Of a DNA stretch of 64,000 nt, positions 19,367 to 32,761 are shown one piece after another. The notes under the pieces were generated by a model. It searched no databases, had not been told where the DNA came from, and saw nothing but the letters and a program-made list of their open reading frames with translations. Numbering within the stretch: the stretch's first letter is position 1; the number at the start of each line of letters is the position of its first letter. Location: the NCBI GenBank assembly GCA_900323505.1, contig OOIN01000025.1, positions 310,001 through 374,000 of the forward strand, given 5' to 3'. The translations under genes and the position numbers were made by a program. This DNA comes from Ustilago trichophora (lineage: Eukaryota; Basidiomycota; Ustilaginomycetes; Ustilaginales; Ustilaginaceae).

Positions 19367-22300
19367 ATGCGTTCCGATATCAGCCAGAACGACGCATCAT
19401 CCCAACACTCTGCATCCATCTCCACCCCACCCGCAGTCCAAGACCCTTCATCTCATCATCAACCCGCGTCGCCTTCGCCTTCCAACACCAGCTATACTAC
19501 TCCTCCTACTACCGTCCGCCGACCTCCACCATCACCCATTCACAGCCCAGAGCCTAGACCAAGCGCTCGCTTCCCTTCAGCACTTTCAGCCGTAGATCCT
19601 AAACGACCGTCTGCGTACAAGAGAGCTCGCACCGTCAGTCCTATCATCGACGAGAACAGCAGCGACGTCGAGAACGAAGCCAGATCCTCCAGCTATTCAC
19701 GATCAGCAAGCGACCTCGGTGAACCTGACATTGGTGAACCATCTTCTGCAACTCAACCCACCCCTCTCCGACAGAGTATCTCGTCAGCAGATATTCCACA
19801 CCCAGCACACACCATGTCTGTGCCAGACCAGAACATCGAAGGTCTCATGACCGAAAAGTCGCTCAGCCTCAACGATGGTGCTGCTACCCCTGCAACCGTA
19901 CCCACAACTGAATCAATGGTCGACGAGGAGCCACCCTCCTACCAGGACGCGGTTGACCCATCGCCATCGATTGGACAGTCTCCCAGCCATGAACCTAGAC
20001 CAACAGGTCAACAACAGCTCGACCAAATTCGACCCATGAAGAATCGTCCTCTCCACGCCGGTGATACATGGTATCTCGTTAGTCGCAAATGGTATCGACG
20101 TTGGGACGCCGCGTGCTCTGAGCGTCGCGATTCGGATCCTGCCGAAAAGGCCGACATTCCCATCGGCCCCATCGATAACGCAGATCTCCTCGACGAAGAC
20201 TCTACGCCCTCCTTTGCACGACTACGACCCGGTATCAACGAACACATCGACTACGAAATGCTGCCAGAGGAAGCTTGGAAGCTTCTCGCTGGATGGTACG
20301 GAAGCAGCGGGCCGCTGTTCGCAAGACAAGTCATCCAAGGTTTCCATGAAGGTTCAGAGAGCGTCGAGTTCTATCCGCCCATCATTCGGCTGCTCAAGCT
20401 CACAGATGATGACACCGCTCAAGGCTCAGGTGTCTCTTCGTTCATTCTGTCGGTCAGCGCCCGCTTGTTCGAGCTCAAGGCCAAAGCAAAGGAAGTCCTC
20501 AACCTTGGCTCCATCGCCGACATCGACATCCGATTCTTCCACCTTCCCTACCCAACAGACAACGAGCTTCGCACCGGCCTCGTGAGCGTTGCTCGAGTAG
20601 ACGAAGAAGGCTATGTCGTTGACGCTCGCGAGGATAAACCCGACAGCTACTGGCCCAACGTCTCCTTGAAAGCAATCGGACTCGACGAAATCGAACTCAA
20701 CCTTGTCGTCGAGACTCGTCAGTCTGGTCGATGGCAAACAGACCCCACACCTGTCGAAGCTTCCGCACCCTCAGTGAAGGGTATATTTGCCCAGCAAGGA
20801 GACTTTTTCAGCAATTTGCAGCAGTCCAGAGCCTCCGCCTCTGCAACTGCTGGCGCCGATTCTAGCAACACTGGCGATGCTCAAGGGCGCGTCACACGCT
20901 CCCAGACTGCTTTGGATCGATCCATGGGCAAATCTCGCGGTCTCCGCGGTCTCAACAACCTCGGAAACACTTGCTTCATGAACAGTGCACTCCAATGCCT
21001 CAGCAATACCTACGAGCTTCAACAATACTTTGTCTCGGGAGCATACAAGGAGGAGCTCAACACCGACAACCCGTTGGGAATGGGCGGCGCCATCGCGGAT
21101 GCTTTCGGCAACCTCATCACAAATATCTGGAACGGCCAGGGCGGCTCTTTCTGGCCGCGAGAGTTTAAATTTGCCCTGTCACGATTTGCACCACAGTTCA
21201 GCGGCTATGCACAACACGACAGCCAGGAGCTTCTCGCTTTCTTGCTCGATGGCTTGCACGAGGATCTTAACCGTATCCTCAAGAAACCCTACATCGAGGC
21301 CCCAGACTGGCAAGGTGGCGACGAGAAGGATCTCGTGGCGTTTGCCAAGCGACAATGGGATATCTACAAGGCTAGGAACGACTCTGTCATTGTCGATCTC
21401 TTCCAAGGACAGTATCGCAGTACGCTGGTCTGTCCTGACTGCAACAAGGTGTCGATCAAGTTCGATCCCTTCATGTACCTCACTTTGCCCATCCCCAACA
21501 AGAAGATGTGGCGTGGTCAGGTCTACTTTGTCCCTCTCGATCCCAGCAAATCGATGCAGAAGTTCCAGGTGCAATTGCCAGCAGGCACCACAGTCAGCAA
21601 ACTTCGACAAAAGGTGGCAGCTCAATTTGGTGTCGAGGCAAAGAAACTGGTCTGCGGAGAGGTCTGGCATCATCGAATCTACAAGTGGTTCGACGACTAC
21701 GAACCGCTTGTCGATATCAAGGATGGCGACTTTGTCTACTTCTGGGAAGTGCCAGCCGCCCCTCGACTCTCCAAGCAGCGCCACTACCGTTACCACCGCA
21801 ATGTCGAAGACGCTGAGGATGCGCTGGAGATTCAAGAGCAGGACTACGCTATCTTGCCCGTCTTTGCCAACTTTGCCAGCGAGGCATCAGGATCTTCGTC
21901 GAGCCAAGCCTTTGTCAGCCGTCGAGCGAGGTCTGACGCCATCGGCGTTCCCTTCTTCATTTCGGTTCCCAAGTCGGAGATCAACGACATTGAGGCCATC
22001 CGCAAGCATGTCGTCGAAGGCTTCTCGCGCTTCACAAACAGTCACGAGGACCTGGGCAAGGCTGTAGCAGACGCAGATGCTGCGGCCGCTGCTTCCGCCG
22101 AACAAGCTTCTGCATCGCAGATCTCGGATTGGGAGATGGTCGACGACTCCACGGCTGGAAATGGTGCCGTTGAAGTGGTTGCCCCAAGCCAGGTGGGCGA
22201 CGACGACGTGGTCACCGAGATTCGGGAGGATGGCGAAGCCGTCGTGGTTCCGGATATCACTGCGACGCCGCCAGAGGACGAAGCGAGCGCAACTCCTGCT

Positions 22301-23587
22301 CCGACCAGCTCCTTGAAGAAGACGAAAGCCGCATCTCAGCCCGAGCCTGTCCTCCGTATCCGCTTCAGCGTCGCCGAGGCAGGTCAAGGCCTTCCCAAAG
22401 GAGGCGAGAGCAACGCAGACAACCTGTCCGAAGACCTTGAAGAACGTCAGGCTCGTCTCGCAAAGCGATCCGCCTCTTTTTCGCAGGAAGCGCAGATGGG
22501 AGAAGAGGCCGACGAGCTAGTCGACAGCGCATCGGCCTCCAAGACGATCCCTCTCGTCTACACTGGGGGCGCCATCGTCTGCACTTGGTCTCATTCTATC
22601 AAAGAGCGCGGCCTGCTAGTCGAATCCGATTCCGCTCAGCTGTGGGGCGAGTACGAAGAAGTCGTCGACGAGGCCATCCGTGAGCGCGAAGCGGCCGGAC
22701 CAGCTCGTCCCAAGACGCTGTCGATCGAGGACTGTATGGATGAATTCACCAAAGAGGAGCAACTTGGCGAGGATGATCCTTGGTACTGCCCATCGTGCAA
22801 GGAGTTCCGTCAGGCTACCAAAAAGTTTGATCTGTGGAAAGCACCCGACATCCTCGTGGTGCATCTCAAGCGTTTCTCGGCAGGACGACACTCTCGCGAC
22901 AAGCTCAATATGCTGGTTGACTTCCCCTTGGAAGGACTTGATCTGACGGACCGAGTCGAAGGGACACAGGCACTTCGCAGGGTGCAGGAAGAAGCAAAGG
23001 AGAGTGGCGAGGAGCTTTCCGAGAGCATGCTCGGTTCCGGCATTTTGCGACCATTGGAGGATAACGACGATGCCGTTGCCGTCGACCGTCCCATCTATGA
23101 TCTATACGCGGTCGACAACCACTTTGGAGGTCTCGGTGGTGGACACTATACTGCATTTGCCAAGAGCCCTGCCGATGGCAAGTGGTACGAGTTTGATGAT
23201 TCGAGCGTCAGGCCCGTGGCCAACCCTGAGACGGTCAAGAGCTCGTCGGCCTACCTGCTCTTTTACCGTCGCAGGACCACCCGACCCATCGGAGGCAAGT
23301 CGAGGCAGAAGTTTCAGGAGGCTGCCAAGACCAAAGCCAACGCCGCTGAGCAGGGCCAGACTGTAGGCGATGCAGCCCCTGCTGAAGCCGATGCACCGGA
23401 AGCTGCCGGCGAGTACTCGAGCGATTCGTCGAGTGACGACACGCCTGACTGGTCGCTGAACCTGCGCAGCGGAGCCGATACGAGCGTAGCTGAACCCGCA
23501 ACGGGCTGGTCGAGTACGGGCAATTCGCCTGCTTCGTCTAGTCGTGCGCCAAGCCCGATCAGCGAACGTGGTCTTGATTCTGCTTAG
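19367..23587 (+). CDS. ubiquitin carboxyl-terminal hydrolase with DUSP domain (Ubp12/USP4-11-15 type)
   Basis: A 1406-residue cysteine protease that removes ubiquitin from proteins. Residues 1-215 are Ser/Pro-rich and probably disordered. A DUSP domain follows at about 220-340 ([18 protein letters not shown] ... [12 protein letters not shown]). The catalytic domain begins with the Cys box [16 protein letters not shown], with the nucleophile at Cys536, and [21 protein letters not shown]. It is split by a long insertion with a ubiquitin-like segment and acidic linkers. The zinc-ribbon pairs CPDC and CPSC are visible. The His box GGHYTAFAK gives the catalytic His1260, followed by WYEFDDSSV and SAYLLFYRR. 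This order (DUSP, split USP) is that of yeast Ubp12 and human USP4/11/15. The tail is Ser-rich. Single exon; ATG at 19367. Confidence 0.94.
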   Translation: MRSDISQNDASSQHSASISTPPAVQDPSSHHQPASPSPSNTSYTTPPTTVRRPPPSPIHSPEPRPSARFPSALSAVDPKRPSAYKRARTVSPIIDENSSDVENEARSSSYSRSASDLGEPDIGEPSSATQPTPLRQSISSADIPHPAHTMSVPDQNIEGLMTEKSLSLNDGAATPATVPTTESMVDEEPPSYQDAVDPSPSIGQSPSHEPRPTGQQQLDQIRPMKNRPLHAGDTWYLVSRKWYRRWDAACSERRDSDPAEKADIPIGPIDNADLLDEDSTPSFARLRPGINEHIDYEMLPEEAWKLLAGWYGSSGPLFARQVIQGFHEGSESVEFYPPIIRLLKLTDDDTAQGSGVSSFILSVSARLFELKAKAKEVLNLGSIADIDIRFFHLPYPTDNELRTGLVSVARVDEEGYVVDAREDKPDSYWPNVSLKAIGLDEIELNLVVETRQSGRWQTDPTPVEASAPSVKGIFAQQGDFFSNLQQSRASASATAGADSSNTGDAQGRVTRSQTALDRSMGKSRGLRGLNNLGNTCFMNSALQCLSNTYELQQYFVSGAYKEELNTDNPLGMGGAIADAFGNLITNIWNGQGGSFWPREFKFALSRFAPQFSGYAQHDSQELLAFLLDGLHEDLNRILKKPYIEAPDWQGGDEKDLVAFAKRQWDIYKARNDSVIVDLFQGQYRSTLVCPDCNKVSIKFDPFMYLTLPIPNKKMWRGQVYFVPLDPSKSMQKFQVQLPAGTTVSKLRQKVAAQFGVEAKKLVCGEVWHHRIYKWFDDYEPLVDIKDGDFVYFWEVPAAPRLSKQRHYRYHRNVEDAEDALEIQEQDYAILPVFANFASEASGSSSSQAFVSRRARSDAIGVPFFISVPKSEINDIEAIRKHVVEGFSRFTNSHEDLGKAVADADAAAAASAEQASASQISDWEMVDDSTAGNGAVEVVAPSQVGDDDVVTEIREDGEAVVVPDITATPPEDEASATPAPTSSLKKTKAASQPEPVLRIRFSVAEAGQGLPKGGESNADNLSEDLEERQARLAKRSASFSQEAQMGEEADELVDSASASKTIPLVYTGGAIVCTWSHSIKERGLLVESDSAQLWGEYEEVVDEAIREREAAGPARPKTLSIEDCMDEFTKEEQLGEDDPWYCPSCKEFRQATKKFDLWKAPDILVVHLKRFSAGRHSRDKLNMLVDFPLEGLDLTDRVEGTQALRRVQEEAKESGEELSESMLGSGILRPLEDNDDAVAVDRPIYDLYAVDNHFGGLGGGHYTAFAKSPADGKWYEFDDSSVRPVANPETVKSSSAYLLFYRRRTTRPIGGKSRQKFQEAAKTKANAAEQGQTVGDAAPAEADAPEAAGEYSSDSSSDDTPDWSLNLRSGADTSVAEPATGWSSTGNSPASSSRAPSPISERGLDSA

Positions 23588-25113
23588 GTCTTGTCTGGAT
23601 TTCGAATCGCAATAGACATGTTTTTTACATTCGAACAAACAAAATATCTGCGTTCAAGTGGATGATTTGTGTGAAGGGTAGCCACGATGAGATGAGACAT
23701 GTCGCATGATTGACTGAACCGGGTTGGCTGATCTGCACCGGAAACACGGGCCTTGTGAGGTTGTCATGCGCCGATCGAGCAGCGGAACGTTGATTGGCAT
23801 GCAAACGGGATTGCGTCGAAAAATTCCCGTGGAGATGGCCGAGGTGGCCGTGTTTATTCATGCGGGACCCCGGTGTGTGTCTGTGTGTGTGTGTTTTTTT
23901 TTTTTTTGACAGAACAAAAAGAAAAAAATAAAAATAAAAATAAAAAAAATAAAGCCACTTGCTGGCCTAGTGCCGACAGGGGCCGCGGCTCCTCCATGTT
24001 TTCCTTGAGCTTTCAGTCACTTTTCTTGAGGACACTGTACAAGGGAAGGGAAAAGGCGGACCAGCATAGCGGGACACATGCCACCTGGTTGCGTGGCGGA
24101 AAGAAAGCGTGATTCGGGCATGTCTTGTTAGCGTGGGATAGCCGACAAATATCCCACGCTCTTGCTTTTCGCTTACGCTTTGACTTAGCTCAGTGCGCGT
24201 CTCCATTGTTTTGAATCCACGAGCTCGACTTCGACGACATGGGTTTTTTCTTGCTAAGTTGTCCCAGACGCCGATAGGTTTTGAAGCAACACCAATGGCA
24301 ATTCGTCAAGTCGGCATGCTTGCTTCCGAATGGGTCGGAGAATGAATGGATGAGCAACGGACAAACGTTTAGGCGGAGCGGATAAGACTGGGAAACTAGA
24401 ATGCTGTGTCTACTCCAGCTGGCGTCAACTTGGTCCTTTTGGCGCTTGCAAGTCCCTTCGAGACTCGAGATGGTCGAAAGGCTGGCCGTCATCATCGTGG
24501 ATCACCATTGCGGCTTTCGACGAGCTATGAAAGGTTGTAATGAGGCTTTCTTGCATGCATAGCCACTAGCCAACACGAGCACATGCTTAAATCGCCGTCT
24601 TTGCAACTGGGCACCTCGGTACAGGCAAGCGAGAACGACGCGAGGCTCGCTACCCGGGATTTGAAGTCATCTCGAAAGAGTCCAGACCAAACTCCCCGCG
24701 CAGTGTTATGGCTGCTGTTGCTATTGATGATGAGAATGATGCTCATGATGAGTATTCTGGTTGATGTCATCAGAGCGGTCAGATGAACTGCGGAGGATCT
24801 GATAATCAGGAACGCCTAGGATCGGAGCTGCTTCCCACGCTGGATTAAGCCAGCCAAAGCACTGTGCTGATTACCAATTCGTCACTCGTCGGTGGACCGG
24901 GTTTGGTCGAGCTGCTAGATTGGATCAGCTTTTCTTCTCATGTTTCTACTCCGTCTGGTGTGTTGACCTTCTTCTGAAAGGCTATCCAGCAGAGTAGGTC
25001 TTGTTTGTTCCGCCGGAATGGGTACAGGATGAAGAAGAAGCTATCCGAGGAGGTGTGGATGTTTGGCATTGACAAGGATGCGGTTCTCGCTACTGCATCT
25101 GATGGTACACTGA

Positions 25114-25164
25114 TGGCTGGCTGGCTGGCTGACTCACTGACTGGCTGACTAATTGACTGACTGC
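25114..25164. repeat. CTGG/CTGA tetranucleotide repeat tract
   Basis: Degenerate tetramer array (GGCTGGCTGGCTGACTCACTGA...), about 50 bases in a region without genes. Confidence 0.8.
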
Positions 25165-26288
25165 GAGACAACTCCGACGCTGAAGTGCCGAGAGGTGGCA
25201 GTTAGCCCGCTCCGGCGTATGGATGTGCCAATCAGAGACGATGGTATGTGCAAGTTTTCCATTTTTTTTAAAAAATACTGGTCGGTCGGATTTGGGATCT
25301 AAGGCTGATTCATGTTTTGAAATTCGTTCTTGGCCGTGTGTCTTGCATGAAGAGAGGTGCTTCTCTTGTTGATGGCCTGACTTTGAGAGTGCGGAGTTCA
25401 GCCCCCGAATCGCGTCAGGTGACTAGCCGCTGTGTGCGGGCATCTCGGGCATGATGGTCTCTTTGCTGTTGCAGAAAAAATGCAAAGATAGTGTAAAAAG
25501 ATGGCTGGCTGATTGATTGTGAAGGAGACATGTCGTGCATGGGCCAGGATCCTGAACTGCATCACAAAGGCCAAGTTAGCGAGCAAGTTGGACTCGAGGG
25601 AGACAGATCTTCCCGGGCAAAGCTGCAGGCGAAAGAGCGCGTCAACCACAAAGTCAGCCCCCCTCATTCGGCACGCAAGATTGAAAGAGAGATTCTGGAA
25701 ATGTGTTGAAACCTCGAGCAAGATCGCCTCAGCGGGAGGAGGTGTTTTGCGTCAGAAGAAACTCTAATTTCAAGACTACGCGTAACGCCGACAAGAGCCT
25801 TTGGTCGGCTTCTCCGACGGACTTTTCTGTCTTTCTGCCCTTTCGACACTGGTTGGCTGCCCCACTTCAACTCGCTCACTCCTGTACGTTAAGCTTCTAC
25901 ATGTGTGTTGGTGCCAGCGTTTGCGCAGTCCCGTGGCTGCGTCGGAAATTGGTCGATCCCATTCCATCTCATCTCAGCGATTCTTGTACTCTACTCGGAA
26001 GTCATTAGCCGATGATTCCTCGGTGATCTTGACAAGAAAGCAGACCCACTGGCTGCAACTTTAAGGTTCACAGCGAGAGAGGTGGGATCATGTTGCAGCT
26101 TCATCAACACTTTGCTCATGCCACCCGTGGGTGAGGAGAGTGGAACCTTGAAGCGTTGTCGATTTCCGGTGGTGTCGAGGTGCCGTGCTCCTTTGTCCCT
26201 GACAATGTGCTAGTAAATGTGAAAAGAGTGGGAAGGCCGTACAACCGTCAGTGACTCATAGCCCACTGCCTCGCAAGGATGCAAGTCT

Positions 26289-26321
26289 GTGCAAGGGTGC
26301 AAGCGTGCAAGCGTGCAAGCG
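26289..26321. repeat. GTGCAAGC tandem repeat
   Basis: Four to five imperfect copies of an 8-base GTGCAAGC unit in the gene-poor region. Confidence 0.8.
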
Positions 26322-29300
26322 CGCGAATGTGATTGGTGCTGACTTGCAAGGAAGGAAACTTGTTTTGAGGAGGTACAGGCAAAGTCACTGCCAGAGTCAA
26401 CCAAAACACGGTAGAGCAGCGTCAAACCAAGATGCGAAATGGCCGCCCTGGCGTGGTTAGCGCATGGATTCGTCGACTGACGGACCTAGACGGCCAAACC
26501 TTGTTGCTCACTCTCGTAACTACATGCAACAAAGAAAGAACAAGAGAAAAGAAATGTAAATCACCACCAAAAAATAGAATAAAATGGATAAAAGAAAAAA
26601 AAAAAAACACACGAGGGGTGGGCAGAATGCCAAGTCAGTCGATGCACTTTGGCGGTTCAAAAAGCGGACCCTTTACATCTTATTTGTCGAGTGACGCTAC
26701 GCACTGTTGTTGTCGCTGCAAAGATTAGTCTAGTTCCCTATCTCCTCGATCCTTGGTTGGCGAGAAAGGTCGAGGGTCCACGCTAGGTCGGAGCGGCGAG
26801 ATTGGACCGGCTAGTTTGTCGGCAAGCCAAGTCAAAGCTTCCTTTCGGTCCCTCCAACACAACCACTTGCACCAACACCGGCATCAACTCAGTCAACATA
26901 GAGTCTGTCTGCTTCTCGTAAGCATTGGACGAACAAGAACACTCATACCAAGGTAAGTGCGAGAGCCAATCATTGCTTTCAAAAGCGTGACCTATCACAA
27001 AAAAATCTTTGTCTTCGGGAGGGGAGAGGTGCCAAATGTCAGACCAGAGCACTGGGTCACTTTGACCTAGGGGAGTGCCGAGTGATGGAGAGCGTCTGAC
27101 CAATGCATTATGGCAGGACGGCCCTCGCTCTTTTGTTGAGTCGGCAGTTTGGCAGAGTCCCAGCACCAATTTGTTGGCGGAGATGCTGAACCTAAACCAT
27201 AATGACACAGAAGCAGCATCTGCACTGCCGAAACCCTCTTTTGGCTCTGCTCTGCTGTGCTCTGCTATGTGGCTGCACTTGATTCATTGAAACCTGCAGC
27301 AGCCCACCTGTACCTCTGGACGCTCCTCCCGGGATCATCGCATACAATGCAAATGGCGGGCGTATCTTGGAAACGCATTGTATCATCTCTTTCATCATCG
27401 AGAGAGCCTTTCGGTCTCGTACCTGGCGTAGCCAGACGGTGGGAAAGTACACTGCCAAAGTGTGAGAATGAGAGGGCCGGAGGGACCAGACCCTTCCACT
27501 TCAACGCACCTTGCAGCAGGGACGGGGCAGCTCTCAAGCTAGGCCAGGTCAGGTTCCTCTGTGTGTATGTATCTGGCGGTGGGCAAACATCACTATCCGG
27601 AAATCTGCTCGGTAGCTCCCACCTCTGTCATCGTCGTTCCTCTTCTTCATTGAGGCTCTCACGTCTCTTGAATCTCTGGACTCTCTCTTCTTTCCTCCAC
27701 CTTGACCTTTTCGTCTCCCTCAACCTCTGCCGCTTTTCTCTATTCGAGCTCTCTTACGTCTCTCTCTCTCTCCCCCTCTCCTATCTCCCTCCCTATCCCT
27801 CACCCTCACCTTCGTCGTTCTAGCTCCCCCTTTTCCTCGGCGTTTTCTTTTGCGTTGTGGCATTTTGCTTGCCACGAGATCATTTTGCCCCCCTCGTTGC
27901 GCCTCTGCGCAGCATTGTCCAAGAGCGTGCCAAGCGTAACTTCGACCGACCCTTTCTTCGGCCGCATTTCATTTTCCGCTCAGCTCACGCAAACGCTCAT
28001 TCGTTGCCTAATTGTGCTCTTGTTTCTTACTTCTAGACCCTGTTCCATCCAAGTGCTGTACAGCCCGGACAAAGGCGTCGACGCAGTCACCGGTCGCATA
28101 GCTTTGCTTTGAGGTGCTAGCCCCGTCAAGTCTCTAGCTAGTCTCCGCATCGTCACCGGTAAACTGTTGTCGACATTGTTCGGCCTCCGGGGTGGAATAG
28201 TAAAGGGTTACGTGGGGCATGCATGATTGCACTCTATTTGCGATTTGGTCGGTTCTGCTCCTCCTCCTCCTCAACTGCAGCTTCGAAGTGGCTGCTGTTG
28301 AAATCTGACTCGGATCACGCTCGCCTTTGCATGCGATCCTCATTTGTCGCGTCGCTCATGTCCAGCCGACGGCAAACCATTGGTACGCTCTCCCTCTCCC
28401 TCTCTCTGTCTCTTTCTTGGCACTTTTGACTTGATTTCAGGGTCATCACCTGTTATTGTTACCGGACACACGTCGCCCACTCTACAACTTGGGTGCACAG
28501 CCGCACGTCAACTCTTTCCTCTGCTTTTCCATCTTTCTCCCCAACTCAGTCGCTCACTAGCTCACTTTGCTCGGTCGACTTTTCTTTCTCGACCAGCCTA
28601 ATCCCGACATCCGAATCGCTTCCGGCACAGGGTGGAGTTTACTGCCGCTATCGACACTGCCCTTGTTCTCTGTCTCTCTAGTATTCTGGTCTCACTGGTC
28701 AGCCTTCTCTGATCGCATCAAGTGCCATAATACTCATTCAACGGTAAGTACTGTGGGTCGTTCCCCCCTTTTCTCGCTTAATTCCGTCCTGATTCCGAAG
28801 AAAGAGTGAGAATCGGACCTGCAATTTGTCACGTTGAAAAGGATGCCAGTCAAAAGCCAAGAAGTTGAGAAGTGTCATAGTGGGCAAAGCTAAACGCTAT
28901 CCGGAGAGGTGCAGTGCGCAATTCAGTACTTGGTTCGGAACAGCGGTGTCTTTTAGCAGGACCGCGCCGGTCTGCAGACCTTGCCGATGTGAAAACTCTG
29001 ATCCGACAGCCTTGCATCTCGTGGTTGGCCTGGATCCTGCATGCCAATGGGCTTCGCTCATCGGCCCATTGGCCGCTTCGAGTCTCCCTTAGTGGATTCT
29101 CCGTAGCCCAAGAACTTGATCCTCTCAGCTCCAATGTCCTGTTGTCCAGATGAGAGAGGTATTCGCTGGATTTGCCTTCCAGAGGACTCTTCTGTGGATG
29201 ATCTCTACAGTAACACCATCGTCTGTTGTCTCTGTGTTTCGCGTTGGTCCAATGCCTGAGCTCGCTTCCATCGACTGTAAGCATGATCATTGCGGGATCA

Positions 29301-30271
29301 ACGTGTGACGACTATCCTGGCTGGCAAAGTAGAATCAGAAGAGGGCAGACGAGGTGCTTTCTCTTGTCCGCGTACAGCCGTTCTCGCTTCCACATCTGTC
29401 TTGTCTACATTGGCTCCGCTGCAGAAGACGCGTGCCCTTGACCAAAGTCGAAGCGGTTGTTGCCGCGGGGCTGCGCCATGCTTTGCATCCAAGAATACGC
29501 AGGGCTAGGGCCTAATCTCGTCGTCCTGAGTGGCTGAACCGTTGCCTTGGTTTCGAGGTTCAGCTGCATTTGTTTTGTGCAGCTTTGACCGCACAATCAG
29601 CTTCGCGTCTTGCGGGTGCGCCATGTCTGGTTGATCTTCCTTCGCTTCTACACAAGCTCAACTGCATAACGCCCGAGTGGCACTTCTTCCCTTCCCTCTC
29701 CTTCCGCCACCCACCAGAGCTCCTCACATCGTCTCCACCGTTGGCTCTAGTATTACTACAAGCGTCTCCACCCGCCACATCTCTTCTTCCCTCCTTCTCT
29801 CCTGTTTCTCTCTCTCTCTTCCTCTCCGACGGCTGTAAAGTTGCTGGAGAGCTTCGGCAACTCTTTCACCACTCCTCGACCTACCCTTTTCCAAACTTTC
29901 TGATCTTCTAGTCTCTTGATCGTTTCAGCCAGCATATCCTCACCTTGCTCGTTTGCGTCACAACAGACTACTGTAACAGCATACTTACAAGCTTGTCTTG
30001 CGCCGACATCTGCTTTCTTCACTCTGCTTCCGTCACCCATTTGAACCTCTTCGCCAGTCACAGTCACATCGCCAGTCACAGGGAAGGAATCGTGCCAGTT
30101 TCTCTTCCTTTGTCCCCTTTTCCTTGCGCAGCTAGGGCGTGGCGCTTGTCCACAAAGATACACAGTGCTCGTCAGCGCATTCATCGACAACCATGCACCT
30201 CGCACTTGCCTGCGTTCCCCTTCTTTCCTGACACCACTTGCACATTGCAGCTGGACTGCGTTACGTGATCT

Positions 30272-30309
30272 CAGCCAGCCCAGCCCAGCCCAGCTCAGCC
30301 CAGCCCAGC
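30272..30309. repeat. CAGCC pentanucleotide repeat just upstream of the first velvet gene
   Basis: About seven CAGCC-like units, one with a T substitution, end 33 bases before the start codon, so they sit in the leader of that gene. Confidence 0.9.
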
Positions 30310-30342
30310 ATCGGCCTGGGTTGACTTGACACGCTGGGCAAC

Positions 30343-31995
30343 ATGTCGATCCCCAACAAAGACGCTCCAGCAGACCAACAGCATCGACCCAACAGCACAG
30401 ACCAGCAGTTTCAGCAGCGCAGAGACGGCACGAGCCGACACGATGCTCGCGACATTTACCCAACAGCACCTCATCGGATGCATTCCGAGAACAGCCATTG
30501 TGAGTATTTTGCATCCGTCGGATCGATTTGGCGTCGTCGGAAGAGCCGACCATGCTGAATCATCTCCAGCTCGTGATCTTGATCGACAACGTTTGGCAGA
30601 CGACACCAAGAGTCTCAGTATGCGTCCGCCTCCACCGCCGTCCTCATCGAGGGGAGCGATAGCACCGCAGTCTGACTCTCGTGGCGATGTGTCCCAGTCG
30701 GTTGCGTCTACGCAGCTTCCAGGGATGCGCGCCTTTCCACCAGAGGCGCATGGTACAGGGAGGGGGTACGGCGGTCATGGAGACCAGCATGGAGACCAGC
30801 ATAGAGACCAGCATAGAGACCAGCATAGAGACCAGCATCCGGATAGGTTGAGTAGCCCAGCCGTTGCCAGCTATCCGCACCGCACGCAGCAGTCTTACGG
30901 CGAGTGGTCTCGCGACGTAGCTCCGCACACTAATAACGAATACAGAGCAGCATCGGAGAGCCGCCCGCCAAGCATATCTCATGGTGCTTCTTCCGTAGTC
31001 AACAACGGAGGCGCTCATCTACACGAGCTACGCACAGGGCCAACGGCGCCTCCGCCCATGCTGACAGGCCTCCCACACCACTCGAATGATCAAAGGTAGG
31101 TTGAGCAACTTGTCACCGGTAGACTCTCATCAACCAAACATGTTTGAGAAGCTGACCGCCTTCGTTCCGCATCCTCGACACTGTCCAATCGTTCCTCGTG
31201 GCCGCTCAATGTGTCGCCTCGTCGAACATTGCAGGACGTACAAGCTGATCATCCGCCAGCAACCACAGCAGGGACGTCTGTGTGGACTGGGCAGCAAAGA
31301 TAAGCGACCTTTGGATCCTTTGCCCATCCTGCAGCTCCGGATCCTGAAGGAGGACGGGACTGAAGACGAAGAGTGAGTACACGTTGTCCTTTCATGAGCC
31401 TGCCCAGTTTGGTGCTGGTGCGAAGCTTTCATCATTGTCATGCTGACCCTTGCGCACCCGCGACGATGTTGACATCGTACACAGTGCTGAGAACAGCTCC
31501 AACCTCATCCTTCAAGTCACGCTTCGCAAAGAAGATCCAAATACTCGCACGCATTCCGACGCGGTCTTGGTGGAATCCAACGATCCTTCGTATCCATGGA
31601 CCAGGATGCTCGAGGGCCGCTTGGTAGCCAGCGCCAATGTTGCTCGTGACCTTGACGGCTCCAGAGCCTGCTTCTTTGTTTTCACCGATCTCAGCATTCG
31701 CCAGGAAGGTCAATTTCGACTTGCATTCAAGCTCATCGCGATTGGGCCGCCCAGCCTTCCAACCACGGGCGCGTTGTCCATCAACGCTGGTGGCCAAGTC
31801 CTCGCTGAGGCGCTCACAGAGCCATTCGCCATCTACAGCCCGCGACGCTTCCCCGGCATGACCGAGTCCACCGAGTTGGCCAAATGTCTCGCACGCCAAG
31901 GCATCCAGGTCCCCGTTCGCAACGACGTTCGCGGCAAAAAAGAGCAACCTGACTCTTACACTGCCTCGACCGATGACAAGGACAACCTTGACTGA
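30343..31995 (+). CDS. velvet-domain regulator 1 (VelB-like)
   Basis: Four exons, 30343-30499, 30570-31095, 31235-31372 and 31485-31995, give 443 residues. Donors are GTGAGT, GTAGGT and GTGAGT; all acceptors end in CAG and the phases match. Velvet proteins are fungal transcription regulators with an NF-kappaB-like fold that form homo- and heterodimers and control sporulation and secondary metabolism. Residues 1-225 are Gln/His/Ser/Pro-rich. The velvet domain starts at YKLIIRQQPQQGRLCGLGSKDKRPLDP (about 230) and includes LEGRLVASANVARDLDG, FFVFTDLSIRQEGQFRLAFKL and IYSPRRFPGMTESTELAKCLARQGIQVPVR. This last block is closest, by memory, to VelB. Exon 2 carries five DQH repeats. The smut umv genes belong to this family; which one this is I cannot say. 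It converges on a second velvet gene. Confidence 0.9.
30779..30838 (+). repeat. 12-bp coding minisatellite, five units
   Basis: Five tandem copies of (G/A)GAGACCAGCAT, exactly in frame, encode (G/R)DQH five times in the low-complexity N-terminal region of velvet gene 1. The last three units are identical, which suggests recent expansion. Confidence 0.96.
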
Positions 31996-32761
31996 GTCTC
32001 GAGCTCCAAAATCCATCCCGCACTTGGCCAGATGTACACTGTGTGGGTTCCACACCCCCCGTGAGAGAGTCGCCTGCATCTATTCGCATATCATCAGCAT
32101 GTTTCTCCGATTATCCTCATCAGTCCAGCTCATCGGTCTTTCGGTAGTCCAAGGAAGAGAAGAAGATTCGCCATTCCACTTATGCACCCAAAGCGAGAGA
32201 GAGAGAGAGAGAGAGAAAGAGTGAGGGGAGAGCAAGCCGATGCGCATCTGAGATCGAATTGTCCAAAGTTGAGCTGGATCGGGTTCAGCCTCAGAGCCTT
32301 TTCTTGTGGTGGGCGTGGAAATGAGGTTTGTGAAAAAGGGGCCATGCATGGACTGGATTTTTCTTTTTTTTTTCAAAGAGTCACCAAACGTCGCTACGCT
32401 TTTTTCTGTGTATTGTCTTGCTGAAAGCTGCTCTGCATGATTTGGACCCTTTCTTGTCTCAGAATTGAGTTTTTTGATCAAAAAAGTGGCATTCCACAAA
32501 GAGCTAACATGACCAACTCAGAGCAGAGAGGAAAAGGTTGAGAATCCTTCCAAATTGCCCAACGGTCGATTCTTTCAGGGCAAAAAAAAAAGAGACAACA
32601 AGTTCAATTTGCTTCGTATGCATCGAGGAAGGAAAGCAACTAGATTACCGAGACGAAGATGTGTCTGGATACGAGGTAGGTATGATACTGTGGAGATTAT
32701 ACAAGTCTAAGCGTTGGTTTCTGACGTGCACATGTGTAAGTCAACGAATCAGTCGACCGAG
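31996..32761. other. convergent spacer between the two velvet genes
   Basis: About 770 bases between facing stop codons. It contains a GA run at 32194-32216 and poly-T/poly-A runs near 32360 and 32580. No gene is visible; it should hold both 3' untranslated regions. Confidence 0.55.

Larger units (their letters stand above)
23588..30342. other. 6.7-kb gene-poor region upstream of the first velvet gene
   Basis: No open frame here has a recognisable domain, a conserved motif or a coherent splice pattern. Visible structures are TG and A-rich runs (23873-23952), CTGG/CTGA tetramer repeats (25114-25164), GTGCAAG repeats (26289-26321) and a strongly pyrimidine-rich plus strand from about 27600 to 30250. 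Isolated donor-like sites (AAGGTAAGTGC near 26950, ACGGTAAGTACT near 28742) lie on the velvet sense strand, so part of this may be promoter and spliced 5' leader of that gene. Small or poorly conserved genes cannot be excluded. Confidence 0.5.

Noticed and set aside
27257..27823. 188-codon plus-strand frame before velvet gene 1
   Set aside because: Its C-terminal half is only the translation of CT-rich DNA (Ser/Leu/Pro) and it has no conserved sequence.
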